Below, piece by piece: positions 9,789 to 19,210 of a stretch of DNA of 64,000 nucleotides. The stretch is from an uncultured Pirellula sp. GTDB taxonomy: Bacteria; Planctomycetota; Planctomycetia; Pirellulales; Pirellulaceae. A program made the position numbers and the translations under genes. The stretch covers positions 62,001 through 126,000 of the forward strand of contig CAITIE010000064.1 of NCBI GenBank assembly GCA_903892355.1, in the 5' to 3' direction. The notes beneath the pieces were generated by a model, which was given only the letters and a program-made list of their open reading frames with translations, was not told the DNA's origin and did not search any database. Each line of letters begins with the position of its first letter. Within the stretch, counting starts at the first letter, position 1.

Positions 9789-10416
9789 TGCGTTCGATTT
9801 CCTTCCGAATCGCGAGGACACAGCGATTGACTAACATTCGCACGGCATCAGGGGTGCGCCCGACACGATTGCCGATTTCCTCATACGTCATCTCCTTCCG
9901 GAATCGCCAGCGCAAAACCTTGCGCAATTCTTTCGGTAGTCGCTTAAATGCATGGATGGCCTTATGGGCAAACTCGTCGCTGATCAATTTGTCCAAGGGA
10001 GATTCCGCTCGCGGATCCACAACGGATTGCATGATCGCTTCATGTTGGAGATCGATTTGCTCACGACGGATATCGCGTTTCCGAGTTCTGAGGAAGTGCT
10101 GCCGAACATCGGCCACGCGACGAGCTAATACGCGGCGCAAATACCCTTTCCACTCGCTTCGGTTTTGCAGGTTATGATTCTTGAAACCATTCGAAATACC
10201 ATCGAGGGTATCTTGAACAATATCCGACGCATCCACTTTCGCTGCGAGCGTCTTCCCCAGCATCCCCTCCGCGATCTCACGCAGGAGCGGGCGATACCAC
10301 TCAATCAATTTTTCAAGCGCATCGGAGTCCCGGTTCCAAAGCATGTCCGTAACAGGCTTGGAACTCCCGACCGAATGGTTCGAAGAAGTGCTGGAAGAAA
10401 TATTGGCGTTGGACAT
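9781..10416 (-). CDS. ECF-type RNA polymerase sigma factor
   Basis: The start is set at the ATG at 10416 because AGGGA lies 6 bp before it; the open frame reaching 10563 lacks such a site. The 211-residue product has the region 2 signature DASDIVQDTLDGI followed by EWKGYLRRVLARRVAD. Region 4 has a helix-turn-helix, LPKELRKVLRWRFRKEMTYEEIGNRVGRTPDAVRMLVNR in part, near the C-terminus. No anti-sigma gene is visible; instead the stop overlaps the kinase start. This suggests phosphorylation-based rather than anti-sigma control (inference from the architecture of planctomycete ECF-kinase loci). Confidence 0.9.
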   Translation of the reverse strand: MSNANISSSTSSNHSVGSSKPVTDMLWNRDSDALEKLIEWYRPLLREIAEGMLGKTLAAKVDASDIVQDTLDGISNGFKNHNLQNRSEWKGYLRRVLARRVADVRQHFLRTRKRDIRREQIDLQHEAIMQSVVDPRAESPLDKLISDEFAHKAIHAFKRLPKELRKVLRWRFRKEMTYEEIGNRVGRTPDAVRMLVNRCVLAIRKEIERND

Positions 10417-10743
10417 TAATTCCCTGCACATGTGGTACCGATGCAAGTATCGAAAAGCACCCGACGATATCCTAACCGATCGCGACGCGTAAATCACGAG
10501 ACCTTTCGCATAGATCAAAATATTCGTTGCTCGACACCGTCTCCACTTCGGTGTGTTCCGCACCCATGTAGGTCATGTAGGTAACGTTAGGTACTGTAAC
10601 TGTAACGATCCCGAACCCATACCTAGCCCGTTCCTCCCCAGAGTACACAATCCGCGTAAAGCTTGAGCTTTCTCACAATGCCAGTTGCTTTCGACATGCG
10701 TAAGGGCTAAATTCGAACGCTCCCACCCCATCAGGACAATCGC
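10417..10743. other. divergent intergenic region with short tandem repeats
   Basis: This 327-bp stretch separates the leftward sigma factor from the rightward cytochrome gene and must hold both promoters. It contains a perfect 9-bp tandem repeat CATGTAGGT at 10565-10582. This is followed by an ACTGTA doublet around 10593-10605. No promoter consensus can be assigned with confidence and no ORF is convincing. Confidence 0.4.
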
Positions 10744-13170
10744 ATGCGGCCCTACCTGTATTTTCGGCTGTCGGCGTTTTGGCTCCCCATTTGCCTGTTC
10801 AGTTGCCTGTTCAGCCAAACGCCAGCACAAGACACCCAGCAAACATCAAGCCAAGCTGTCATCGCAATCAACGGCAGCGAATCCACGCAGATTCCCGCGA
10901 TCGAGAACGCAGAAGGAATCGCATTCTTTGAACAGCAGATACGCCCCTTGCTTGCAGAACACTGCTACGAATGCCACTCGGCAAGCTCTAAACCTCTGCA
11001 AGGCGGCCTTCGGCTAGACACCCCTGGCCACATTCGCACCGGAGGAGACAGCGGACCGGCTTTGGTTTCCTCAAAGCCCGATGAAAGCTTGCTCATCCAA
11101 GTGGTCCGTTACAAAGACCCAAATTCTGCAATGCCACCGAAAGGAAAATTGCCGGATGCTGCGATTGCTAAACTCGAACAGTGGGTACAACGCGGCGCCC
11201 CCATGCCCAGCGAATCTCAAACTGCAGCCGTCCAGCACTCCGTAGACATCGAAGCAGGACGAACTCATTGGGCGTTTCTCCCCACCCAACCTTTTGATAC
11301 GCACTACTCCAGTCGGCCTCCAAATCCATGGGAGAAAAATAGAATCGATCACGCCGTCTTCGCCACGCTCGAAGGTTTGCAAATGCTTCCCTCCGAACCA
11401 TCCTCGAAGCGATCGATATTGCGAAGATTAAAGGTTGGACTGTTGGGAGTCATTCCTACCGATGAGGAAGTCGCCGAGTTTGAAAGCGATGGTTCGTTCG
11501 ATGCGTTCGAACGGATCGTGGATCGATTCCTTGCGTCGCCACAATACGGCGAGCGATGGGCGCGCTATTGGCTCGATCTGGTTCGATACTGCGACACGAT
11601 GGAAGAATGGACTGAAACCATCGGGCCATCCTACCCGTACCGCGATTGGGTCATCGAAGCTCTCAATAAAGACCTGCCCTATGACCAATTTATTCATTTC
11701 CAGTTGGCAGCGGATCAACTTCCAAATGCAACGGCAAGCGATCGCGCCGCACTCGGTTTTCTAGGGCTGAGCCCTTCCTACTGGAAAGAACTTCAACTGC
11801 CGGTCGAAATCATCAAGACCATCGTTTCGGATGAAATCGAAGAACGCGTGCATACTGTTACGAGTACTTTTCTCGGATTGAACCTTGCATGCGCGCGTTG
11901 CCACGACCACAAATACGATCCGCTCACGAACCTCGACTACTACGCCATCGCTGGTGTACTCGCCAATACCAAGCCCGCAGACGTGGCCTTGGTAGACGGC
12001 ATCGATGCTGCCCTCGTCGTCGAAGCCCATAAATCGGTCAAGTCCCTTCAGACCGAATTGCAAAAAATCGCATCTAGCGACAAGGAAGAGGACAAGGCCA
12101 AGGCTGACGATCTCAAGAAGAGGATCGAGAGTGCCAAGTCGATCGCCGGATTTGATTCCCTGCTGACTCCAGGCGTACGAGACGCTCGCATCGAAGTCCG
12201 AAAAGCCGATGGAGCCCATGGCAGCAAGATTGTCTATGAGTCCGACATGCGAGATGCCTCGATCGAGATCCGAGGCAACCCGAATAAGTTGGGTCCGCCA
12301 GTTTCACGACGCTTCGTATCTGTCCTGGCACGCTCGGAAGCAGCGACCAAGGCATGGGACTCCGGAAGCGGCCGGTTGGATTTGGCTCATTCGATCACTT
12401 CGGATTCCAAAGACCTCGTCGCTCGCGTCATCGTCAATCGTGTTTGGAGGCATCACTTCGGTCGTGGATTGGTCGAGACACCAAGCGACTTCGGGCGACA
12501 AGGCGAACGGCCAACCCACCCCGAGCTTTTGGACGATCTAGCGTATCGCTTCATGGAGCACGACTGGTCACTAAAGTGGCTTCATCGGGAAATCCTTTTA
12601 TCGGCAACGTATCAACAAGCCCGCGGCTTAGCCCTGGACGGCGACCCTGATCAGCGGTACTACTCCTCGTTCCCACGCCGCCCATTGGACGTCGAAGCGT
12701 GGCGTGATAGTTTGCTCCACGTCACCGATGGATTGAACTCATCCCTCGGAGGCCCTGCTGCTGTATCGGCTAACGGATCTTCAGGACGCCGAACCATCTA
12801 TCTGAGCGTGCGTCGTCGCGAATTGAATGATCTATTGCGACTATTCGACTTCCCTGATCCGCTTACCCACAGCCCGAACCGTATTGCAACCATCACTCCC
12901 TTGCAACAACTCTACGTGCTCAACAGCCAATTCATCATTGAGCGGTCTGGAGCGCTGATCGAACGCCTGGAGCGAGAAAATATCCCCGAGAACTCGGCCC
13001 GCATCCGAAAACTCTTCCAATGGCTTTACCAGCGAGACCCCTCGGATCGTGAATCGAGCAAAATAAACGCATTTCTCGAAGAAACCAACTCCGAACTGGA
13101 TCCGAACCAAAAATGGAAACTGCTCGCTCAAACACTTCTTGCGAGCAATGAATTTTACTTTTTGGATTAA
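10744..13170 (+). CDS. PSCyt1/DUF1549/DUF1553 secreted cytochrome
   Basis: The 808-residue product begins with a signal peptide (about 1-29, ending TPAQ). The planctomycete cytochrome C haem motif CYECH is at 74-78, followed by GGLRLD, GDSGPALV and AMPPKGKL, the usual lead-in of this family. DUF1549 covers roughly 200-400 (YGERWARYWLDLVRY, ACARCHDHKYDPL with a further CARCH). DUF1553 follows (VNRVWRHHFGRGLVETPSDFG, THPELLD, FDFPDPLTHSPNR). At about 808 residues it is on the short side because no extra sugar-binding-like insert is seen between the two domains. It is 16 bp from a DUF1501 gene, its usual partner. Confidence 0.92.
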   Translation: MRPYLYFRLSAFWLPICLFSCLFSQTPAQDTQQTSSQAVIAINGSESTQIPAIENAEGIAFFEQQIRPLLAEHCYECHSASSKPLQGGLRLDTPGHIRTGGDSGPALVSSKPDESLLIQVVRYKDPNSAMPPKGKLPDAAIAKLEQWVQRGAPMPSESQTAAVQHSVDIEAGRTHWAFLPTQPFDTHYSSRPPNPWEKNRIDHAVFATLEGLQMLPSEPSSKRSILRRLKVGLLGVIPTDEEVAEFESDGSFDAFERIVDRFLASPQYGERWARYWLDLVRYCDTMEEWTETIGPSYPYRDWVIEALNKDLPYDQFIHFQLAADQLPNATASDRAALGFLGLSPSYWKELQLPVEIIKTIVSDEIEERVHTVTSTFLGLNLACARCHDHKYDPLTNLDYYAIAGVLANTKPADVALVDGIDAALVVEAHKSVKSLQTELQKIASSDKEEDKAKADDLKKRIESAKSIAGFDSLLTPGVRDARIEVRKADGAHGSKIVYESDMRDASIEIRGNPNKLGPPVSRRFVSVLARSEAATKAWDSGSGRLDLAHSITSDSKDLVARVIVNRVWRHHFGRGLVETPSDFGRQGERPTHPELLDDLAYRFMEHDWSLKWLHREILLSATYQQARGLALDGDPDQRYYSSFPRRPLDVEAWRDSLLHVTDGLNSSLGGPAAVSANGSSGRRTIYLSVRRRELNDLLRLFDFPDPLTHSPNRIATITPLQQLYVLNSQFIIERSGALIERLERENIPENSARIRKLFQWLYQRDPSDRESSKINAFLEETNSELDPNQKWKLLAQTLLASNEFYFLD

Positions 13171-13186
13171 ACGACCGCAGTAAACG

Positions 13187-14551
13187 ATGAAAAGCCCCCT
13201 GACAACCTTCGACCGTAGAACAGTCCTCCGATCCACCGGAGCAGGACTCGGGATGATCGCGTTAGCGAACTTGATGCCGCAGGTCTCCGGACAAGGGGCA
13301 ACGCATTTCCAGCCGAAAGCCAAAAGAATCATTCACCTGTTCATGAATGGTGGCCCTTTCCAATGCGATCTTTTCGATCCTAAACCCGATTTGAACAAAT
13401 TCGCGGGGCAAAAGCCCGAAGGCTCGGACTTGCGAACCGAACGACCGACCGGAGCGCTGATGGCTGTCCCGTTTCAGTTTGGGCGGCACGGCGAAAGCGG
13501 ACTTGAAATCAGCGAGCTCCTACCCCACACAGCGAAATTTGCCGATGATCTGTGCGTGATACGATCGATGCATACCGACAATCCAAATCATGGACCCGCA
13601 TTGTTCATGATGAACAATGGAACCCTCACTCCAAATCGCCCAACGCTTGGAGCTTGGCTGTCCTATGGCTTAGGCTCAGAGAACGCCAATCTTCCCGAGT
13701 TCGTAGCTCTTTGCCCAGGTCGACCGGTACGGTTCGCAGAGCTTTGGTCCAACGGTTTTTTGCCCGCCAAACACCAAGGGGTCTACATCAACCACTCCCA
13801 GTTGGACCCACATCAGATGATCCCCTACCTGCAAAACAACAACTGGTCAGCGGATTCTCAAAGCAAACAATTGTCCCTGCTGCGGGACTTGAATCACGAA
13901 TTGGAAACCGCTGTTGGAATTGATCCTCAATTCGAATCCCGGATCCATGCTATGGAAACCGCATTTCGCATGCAAATGGATGCTGCGGACGCATTTGATA
14001 TCCAAAGAGAGGACGCTACAACGAGAGAGGCGTACGGCAAATCCCACTTCTCAAACGGTTGCTTGATGGCCAGACGACTCGTGGAACGCGGTGTGCGAAC
14101 CGTCCAAGTTTACTACGGCAATGGGCAACCGTGGGACACGCACTCGAACCACAACAATGGCACGCGTTCGTTATGCGAAGATATCGACAAACCGATCGCT
14201 GCCCTTTTAAACGACCTGAAGCAACGAGGAATGCTCGATGATACCCTCGTCCTTTGGGGAGGCGAATTCGGACGAACCCCAACGACAGAGAATTCGGATG
14301 GACGGGATCACAACCCATGGGGCTTCACCGTCTGGATGGCTGGCGGCGGTGTCCGCGGCGGTATGGCGTATGGTGCAACAGACGATTTCGGTTTCCGGGC
14401 GATGCAAGACAAAGTTCATATCCATGATTTGCACGCAACCATCCTGCATCTAATGGGTTTGGATCACACCAAACTGACCTATCGACACGGCGGACGCGAT
14501 TATCGACTGACAGATATTGCCGGCAATGTCGTCAAACCAATCCTTGCATGA
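13187..14551 (+). CDS. DUF1501 domain-containing secreted protein
   Basis: The 454-residue product starts with a twin-arginine type export signal (DRRTVLRSTGAGLGMIALANL). DUF1501 hallmarks follow: IIHLFMNGGPFQCDLFDPKP, FGRHGESGLEISELLPH, MHTDNPNHGPA, RRLVERGVRTVQVYYG, WDTHSNH, and GGEFGRTPT with DGRDHNPWGF near the C-terminus. DUF1501 proteins are structurally related to the alkaline phosphatase/sulfatase superfamily, but their substrates are unknown. The gene starts 16 bp after the DUF1549/DUF1553 gene, indicating one transcript; a second copy of the same gene pair lies at 35483-39781 in reversed order. Confidence 0.92.
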   Translation: MKSPLTTFDRRTVLRSTGAGLGMIALANLMPQVSGQGATHFQPKAKRIIHLFMNGGPFQCDLFDPKPDLNKFAGQKPEGSDLRTERPTGALMAVPFQFGRHGESGLEISELLPHTAKFADDLCVIRSMHTDNPNHGPALFMMNNGTLTPNRPTLGAWLSYGLGSENANLPEFVALCPGRPVRFAELWSNGFLPAKHQGVYINHSQLDPHQMIPYLQNNNWSADSQSKQLSLLRDLNHELETAVGIDPQFESRIHAMETAFRMQMDAADAFDIQREDATTREAYGKSHFSNGCLMARRLVERGVRTVQVYYGNGQPWDTHSNHNNGTRSLCEDIDKPIAALLNDLKQRGMLDDTLVLWGGEFGRTPTTENSDGRDHNPWGFTVWMAGGGVRGGMAYGATDDFGFRAMQDKVHIHDLHATILHLMGLDHTKLTYRHGGRDYRLTDIAGNVVKPILA

Positions 14552-14708
14552 TTTCAATCGGTGACACTAGGAATGGCTTCACCCAGTCGCCGCAGTGATT
14601 GCCACGATTTTTCACGACGAGATGAAGGCACATCGTGCAGGAAATCTTGCGGAGGCCGCAACAAGCCGGGTAGGATTTTCAGCAAGATCCACGACAAGTT
14701 AGCAGCAT

Positions 14709-14815
14709 GTTGAAAAACCGAAGCGGAACGGCGTGAGCCGTCCGGTAAGTTTCGTTGGTTTAGGAGAAACCGGGTAGCTTGCGCTAAGCCGCTTCAGTTT
14801 CAATCGTTTTTCAAC
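14709..14815. repeat. composite inverted-repeat element in intergenic region
   Basis: The 369-bp gap between the DUF1501 and permease genes (14552-14920) contains no ORF but holds a structured element. Its ends are perfect inverted arms, GTTGAAAAAC at 14709-14718 and GTTTTTCAAC at 14806-14815. Inside are two shorter imperfect palindromes, one around CGGCGTGAGCCGTCCGG (14730-14746) and one around GCTTGCGCTAAGC (14777-14789). Similar interspersed repeats are common between genes in Rhodopirellula-type genomes (from memory, not checked). It could be a miniature mobile element or an RNA-level structure downstream of the DUF1501 gene. Confidence 0.5.
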
Positions 14816-14920
14816 GGGCTTTTAGGTGGGGAATTCGCGAAGTCCCATTGCAAGTTGGGTTGAATCCTTAAGAACCTCCACGATAGGCTGATTGGGTTTA
14901 CTGAAAGGTACCGGTAATCG

Positions 14921-16333
14921 ATGGACGTTCAACCTTTGCCTCAATCGGTTCCTTCCGATCAATCGCATGCGGTCCAGCCTCAGGAGATGGATCGTGGGTT
15001 AGGCTTGGTCCAAGCCACGGGATTGAATATCGCCAACATGGTTGGCATCGGTCCTTTCATTACGATCCCAAGCTTCATCGCTGCTATGTCAGGCCCGCAA
15101 GCGATGATTGCATGGGTATTCGCTGCTATCTTAGTCCTGTGCGATGGATTGATCTGGAGTGAACTCGGAGCCGCCATCCCCGGCAGCGGTGGAACGTACC
15201 ATTTCCTAAAACGAATCTACAGCGTTTATCCTTGGGGGAGAGTCCTGCCCTTTCTTTTCATCTGGCAATTCATGGTTAGCGGCGCGATGGAGATGGCATC
15301 CGGCTACATCGGAGCTCTCAGTTACCTGGAGTACGCGATGCCTGGGCTGGCCAGCAACTTTGAGAACATTCCCGGTGGGACTCGCTGGATCGGTGTCATC
15401 GCCGTGTGCTTGATCACACTACTCCTATGCAGAAAGATCCATAGCATCGGTTGGATCTCGGTCGTGATGACAGCTGGAACCTTGCTCACCGTCGCTATCG
15501 TCATCGCAAGCGGTCTTTTCAATCTAGACCTCGGCAAAATCGTATTTCCACCAGACGCATTTCAACTTGATCAGAAGTTCGCGACAGGTCTGGGTGCAGC
15601 CATGCTGATTGCGATCTATGACTACCTTGGTTACTACAACGTTTGCCATTTAGGAGACGAAGTACGCGAGCCAGCGAAAACCATACCTAGGGCCGTGATG
15701 GGATCCGTAATAATTATCGCCTTGATTTACCTGACCATGAATATTTGCATCATCGCTGTAGTACCGTGGCAAATCGCCATGGAATCTAAAAACATCGCAG
15801 CCGATTTTATGGAGATGCTTTACGGACGAAGCTGGGCGGTACTCTTTACGTGGTTAATCTTATGGACCGCGTTGGCATGCATGTTCGCGATCACTTTGGG
15901 CTATTCACGGATCCCCTATGCCGCAGCCAAGCAAGGAGACTTCTTTCCGGTGTTTGGCAAATTGCATCCTAGCGGTCGGTACCCGTGGGCTTCTCTGTTA
16001 GCATTGGCGGGACTTACTTCCGTCTTCTGCTTCCTAGACTTGGGAACCGTCATCAGCGCCGCCGTGTGCGTACGAATCGTTGTCCAGTTCTTAGGGCAAA
16101 TACTGGCCTTGCACATCGCGCGCACCACCCGACCAGACATTCACTTTCCATTTCGAATGTGGCTTTACCCAATACCCAGCCTCATCGCAGCCGTCGGTTG
16201 GATCTTTGTCTTGGCGACCGCGGACCGACAATCCCTCCTATGGAGCCTTGGGGTCGTGGGCTCAGGTCTGCTCGTGTACATCCTCCGCAAACGTTTCGCT
16301 CCCAATTTCGATCGCCCCATCAGCACCCTTTAA
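14921..16333 (+). CDS. APC-family amino acid permease
   Basis: The 470-residue membrane protein has about 12 hydrophobic segments. The N-terminal region shows the APC superfamily pattern: LGLVQATGLNIANMVGIGPFITIPSF in TM1, then SELGAAIPGSGGTYHFLK, where the GSGG-Y stretch is typical of amino acid/polyamine antiporter and LAT-type permeases. YLGYYNVCHLGDEVREPAKTIPRAV in the middle is the usual loop before TM7. The substrate cannot be read from sequence; amino acids or polyamines are most likely. It is monocistronic, converging on the ceramidase-like gene with 11 bp between stops. Confidence 0.88.
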   Translation: MDVQPLPQSVPSDQSHAVQPQEMDRGLGLVQATGLNIANMVGIGPFITIPSFIAAMSGPQAMIAWVFAAILVLCDGLIWSELGAAIPGSGGTYHFLKRIYSVYPWGRVLPFLFIWQFMVSGAMEMASGYIGALSYLEYAMPGLASNFENIPGGTRWIGVIAVCLITLLLCRKIHSIGWISVVMTAGTLLTVAIVIASGLFNLDLGKIVFPPDAFQLDQKFATGLGAAMLIAIYDYLGYYNVCHLGDEVREPAKTIPRAVMGSVIIIALIYLTMNICIIAVVPWQIAMESKNIAADFMEMLYGRSWAVLFTWLILWTALACMFAITLGYSRIPYAAAKQGDFFPVFGKLHPSGRYPWASLLALAGLTSVFCFLDLGTVISAAVCVRIVVQFLGQILALHIARTTRPDIHFPFRMWLYPIPSLIAAVGWIFVLATADRQSLLWSLGVVGSGLLVYILRKRFAPNFDRPISTL

Positions 16334-16344
16334 ACGTTGAGCCG

Positions 16345-17790
16345 CTAACGTTGCAATAGCTCCCTTAATCTTCTAGAAACTGACTCCATGAGTGTCTCCA
16401 GACAGCCCGGCGATGTAGCTGCGATGACTTCTTGGTAGATGCCATACCCAAAGCCATTCGCCGGCGGAATGTATCCAGGCTGCCAATCATTGGTGAGTGT
16501 TGTCACAAAGATTGGGGTCGGTGCAAACCGTTCGCGAAGCGTTGTTTGAAAGACTTGATAGAGCTCGCCCGGGACAAAGACCCAGGCAGCTTGGCCGATG
16601 ATTCCTAACTGGACTTCCAGGGGATACGATCTTCCAGGGGCGAGGTTGTTCAAGCGGTTCCACTGCCTCGTTCGCTGCTCCACCTGAGCTCGGCAATCTC
16701 GCACGCGTCGCTCATCTCCAGCCTCGCGCGCCTTTCCCTCCTCCGCGAGCCAATGCTCTCGCTCTGCCACTGTCTGCTCGACCGTTGGAAGATCGTGGCG
16801 GTAAGGAAGCTCTACCATCAGCGTCTCCCAATGCCATTTATCCAAAGCTCCCTTAGCATCCTCGGGTATCGATTCGTGGTGCCAAGTGCCGATCGCGGTC
16901 CCCGAAATCACGGGGCCTGAATACCTATACTCCGTACCCGGAGGTGGCATGGCTGCTAGTGCCGAAAGCGCCGCGTAGCCGACTTGACGACCATTCCGAT
17001 CGGCGACTGCCGTATCGCCGACAAATCCCTCTCGCGGACCCAGGTCCCCGGACGCCCCTTGCAAAAACAAACAAGGCCCCCCCTCCTCTCGCTGGATAAC
17101 CTCGCGCATAGCTCCAATCCAATCAGGACTGATCAAGGTATTATCCCAGGCCAACGTGGTTGGGTGGCAGGCATAATTAATTACCGTCGCGAGTGGGCTC
17201 CCTTTCGAGTCGAGGATTCGTGCCAGCATCACTGTATCGTCCGATTTACCGCTGGGATTGAAACCGCAAACGAACTGCTGGCGTTGCTCGTCCATATAGT
17301 CGCGATGCCGTGCAAGATCGCATCGCCCGTTTCCATACACGATCAAGGCTGGACCAACACGTTGCTGGGCCTCCTCCGCAAGTTCCCCCATCTGTTCGGC
17401 CAATTGATCGAGATACGGGCCGAGCAACTCACCCCCTGGCAATTCACTGCGCGTTCGCGACATCCAACCTGCCCCATGGGTATGCGAGAGCGCTATTGAA
17501 ATACATTCGTAACGAACGCCTGTCTTTTGATGAATCGACTTTCGAATCGCCTGCAGTTCCTGTCGATCCAGAATGCAATGATCCAGGCTCAACAGCAATT
17601 GCGGACTACCGAGGGACTCGGACATCGGCTCCATCCATAGCAGCGTCGCCTCAAGTGGCCTATGCACACCGGTCGCGCGGTCGTGAAGCGCTGCGCCCCA
17701 CATACGATGATAAATACCGACCGGCGGTGTGATATCGCATCTTGCAACAGCAACCCTGCAACGAGCCTGGGGCGTTCTAACTACGTCCAT
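16345..17790 (-). CDS. neutral/alkaline ceramidase-like hydrolase
   Basis: Possible starts are TTG 17802, ATG 17796 and ATG 17790. ATG 17790 is preferred because GGAG lies 6 bp before it; it gives 481 residues and overlaps the MFS stop by 14 bp. The N-terminal neutral-ceramidase domain signatures are visible: CDITPPVG, SHTHGAGW (metal histidines), INYACHPTTL, FLQGASGDLGPREG, and FVPGELYQVF followed by TNDWQPGYIPP. No signal peptide is seen, so the protein may be cytoplasmic, and many such planctomycete proteins probably act on substrates other than ceramide. It is the last gene of a leftward cluster with an MFS transporter, an aldolase and a dehydratase. Confidence 0.8.
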   Translation of the reverse strand: MDVVRTPQARCRVAVARCDITPPVGIYHRMWGAALHDRATGVHRPLEATLLWMEPMSESLGSPQLLLSLDHCILDRQELQAIRKSIHQKTGVRYECISIALSHTHGAGWMSRTRSELPGGELLGPYLDQLAEQMGELAEEAQQRVGPALIVYGNGRCDLARHRDYMDEQRQQFVCGFNPSGKSDDTVMLARILDSKGSPLATVINYACHPTTLAWDNTLISPDWIGAMREVIQREEGGPCLFLQGASGDLGPREGFVGDTAVADRNGRQVGYAALSALAAMPPPGTEYRYSGPVISGTAIGTWHHESIPEDAKGALDKWHWETLMVELPYRHDLPTVEQTVAEREHWLAEEGKAREAGDERRVRDCRAQVEQRTRQWNRLNNLAPGRSYPLEVQLGIIGQAAWVFVPGELYQVFQTTLRERFAPTPIFVTTLTNDWQPGYIPPANGFGYGIYQEVIAATSPGCLETLMESVSRRLRELLQR

Positions 17791-19201
17791 CGTCATCTCC
17801 AAAAAGGGTTCCTTGCGGATTGAGAAATGCCCAGCATACGGCGTCGATCGCCATGACGCCGGCGAAAAAGAAGAGGATCAAATTCCAATTGCCCGTAACG
17901 GCTACCAACCACCCCGCAGTCAATGGGAATAATGCAGCCCCAATATTACCGAACATGTTCATGGTGCTAAAAACCGTGGCGACATTTCGTCCACCGTAAC
18001 TGATCGCCACCGTATACCCGCTCACCCCACCAAATGTTGCACAAAACGCTCCCAAGGTAATCAATGCGATGCTTTGATTGACGTCCTGCACAAAGAACGA
18101 AAGCACGATCAACACCGAACAGCTTCCCATCCCCAAAACGGCGATCCCTTGTCGGCTCAACCGTGGATTTCCCGTCCTCTTGAGCAACCAATCGGAGAAA
18201 AAGCCACCCGTTAAACTACCGACGACGGCACCGATCCCCGCGACAGTTGTCAGCACACCAGAACCCAAAAGCGATACGTCGCGTGTCTTTTGTAAAAATG
18301 CGGGAAACCATGTCATGAAGAAGACCATACCGGCTGCTCGAAAGAACTGCTGGGCACAAAGTAACCCCATCGGCAAGTCGCTGAACAATCGCGACCAGTC
18401 GACCGAATAATTCGCTTTGCTTCCCGAGTTACCACTCTCTCCGGCCTCATGCGATGGAAGTTTGGACGATGGGATCACTAACAAAAAAAGCATGGTCCAA
18501 AGAATGCCTGGAATTGCGTACGCAGCCAGCAGCAATCGCCATCGAGCAATTCCCAACGACAACTCCGCCCATGGGGAAAGCCACTCCAGAAAAACAGCCG
18601 CCAGCACCGGCGCGATCGCTCCACCAATGGTCATTCCGGCGGCCAACAATCCGGTCGCACGGGCTCTTTCGGTATTCGGAAAAATTCGCCCCAGCGCTTT
18701 TGCGGCACACGGAAACGCACCGGCTTGTGCGGCTCCCATCAAGCTCCATAAAACCAACAACGAATAAAAACCGGTCGCAAACGCGCTTAAAAAAGTAGCT
18801 AGCGACCACGCCACCGAAAACATGGCCAGCGCAGTTCGACTCCCCAACCGATCCGCCAACCATCCGGCCGGAATCTGCATCAACGCATATGCGAAATACC
18901 ATGCAGATTGAATCGCCCCCATGCCACTCGCCAAGTCTGTAAATTCCAGGCCGTTTGCGATTTCTACCGCGGGCACACTGAGTCCGGCACGTTGGATGTA
19001 CGCGATCGCCGCTGAAGCACAGAGCAGCGCAAGGACTTGATAGCGTCCCTGACGAACAGCACCCTCGTCGGACTGATCGCTTCCGATCTGCGATGGTTGA
19101 TACGGATTAACCGCATCAACCGCACTCAAAGCGTCGGAGGCCGGATCGGGGGTAGTCGGGCTGAGGGGAGTAGGGTCGGGAGTCGGTGAAGCCCTGGACA
19201 T
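17777..19201 (-). CDS. MFS transporter, sugar-acid/anion type
   Basis: The product has 474 residues. A Pro/Thr/Asp-rich cytoplasmic N-terminus of about 50 residues is followed by 12 transmembrane segments. The A-loop motif GWLADRLGSR lies between TM2 and TM3, and GGFFSDWLLKRTG occupies the equivalent loop in the second half. The overall pattern (IQRAGLSVPAVEIANGL, SAWYFAYALMQIPAGWLADRLG) resembles the anion:cation symporter family that includes galactonate, glucarate and hexuronate carriers. Its position downstream of a dehydratase and a DapA-family aldolase supports uptake of a sugar acid (inference). Confidence 0.88.
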   Translation of the reverse strand: MSRASPTPDPTPLSPTTPDPASDALSAVDAVNPYQPSQIGSDQSDEGAVRQGRYQVLALLCASAAIAYIQRAGLSVPAVEIANGLEFTDLASGMGAIQSAWYFAYALMQIPAGWLADRLGSRTALAMFSVAWSLATFLSAFATGFYSLLVLWSLMGAAQAGAFPCAAKALGRIFPNTERARATGLLAAGMTIGGAIAPVLAAVFLEWLSPWAELSLGIARWRLLLAAYAIPGILWTMLFLLVIPSSKLPSHEAGESGNSGSKANYSVDWSRLFSDLPMGLLCAQQFFRAAGMVFFMTWFPAFLQKTRDVSLLGSGVLTTVAGIGAVVGSLTGGFFSDWLLKRTGNPRLSRQGIAVLGMGSCSVLIVLSFFVQDVNQSIALITLGAFCATFGGVSGYTVAISYGGRNVATVFSTMNMFGNIGAALFPLTAGWLVAVTGNWNLILFFFAGVMAIDAVCWAFLNPQGTLFGDDDGRS

Positions 19202-19210
19202 GGCGTCTCT

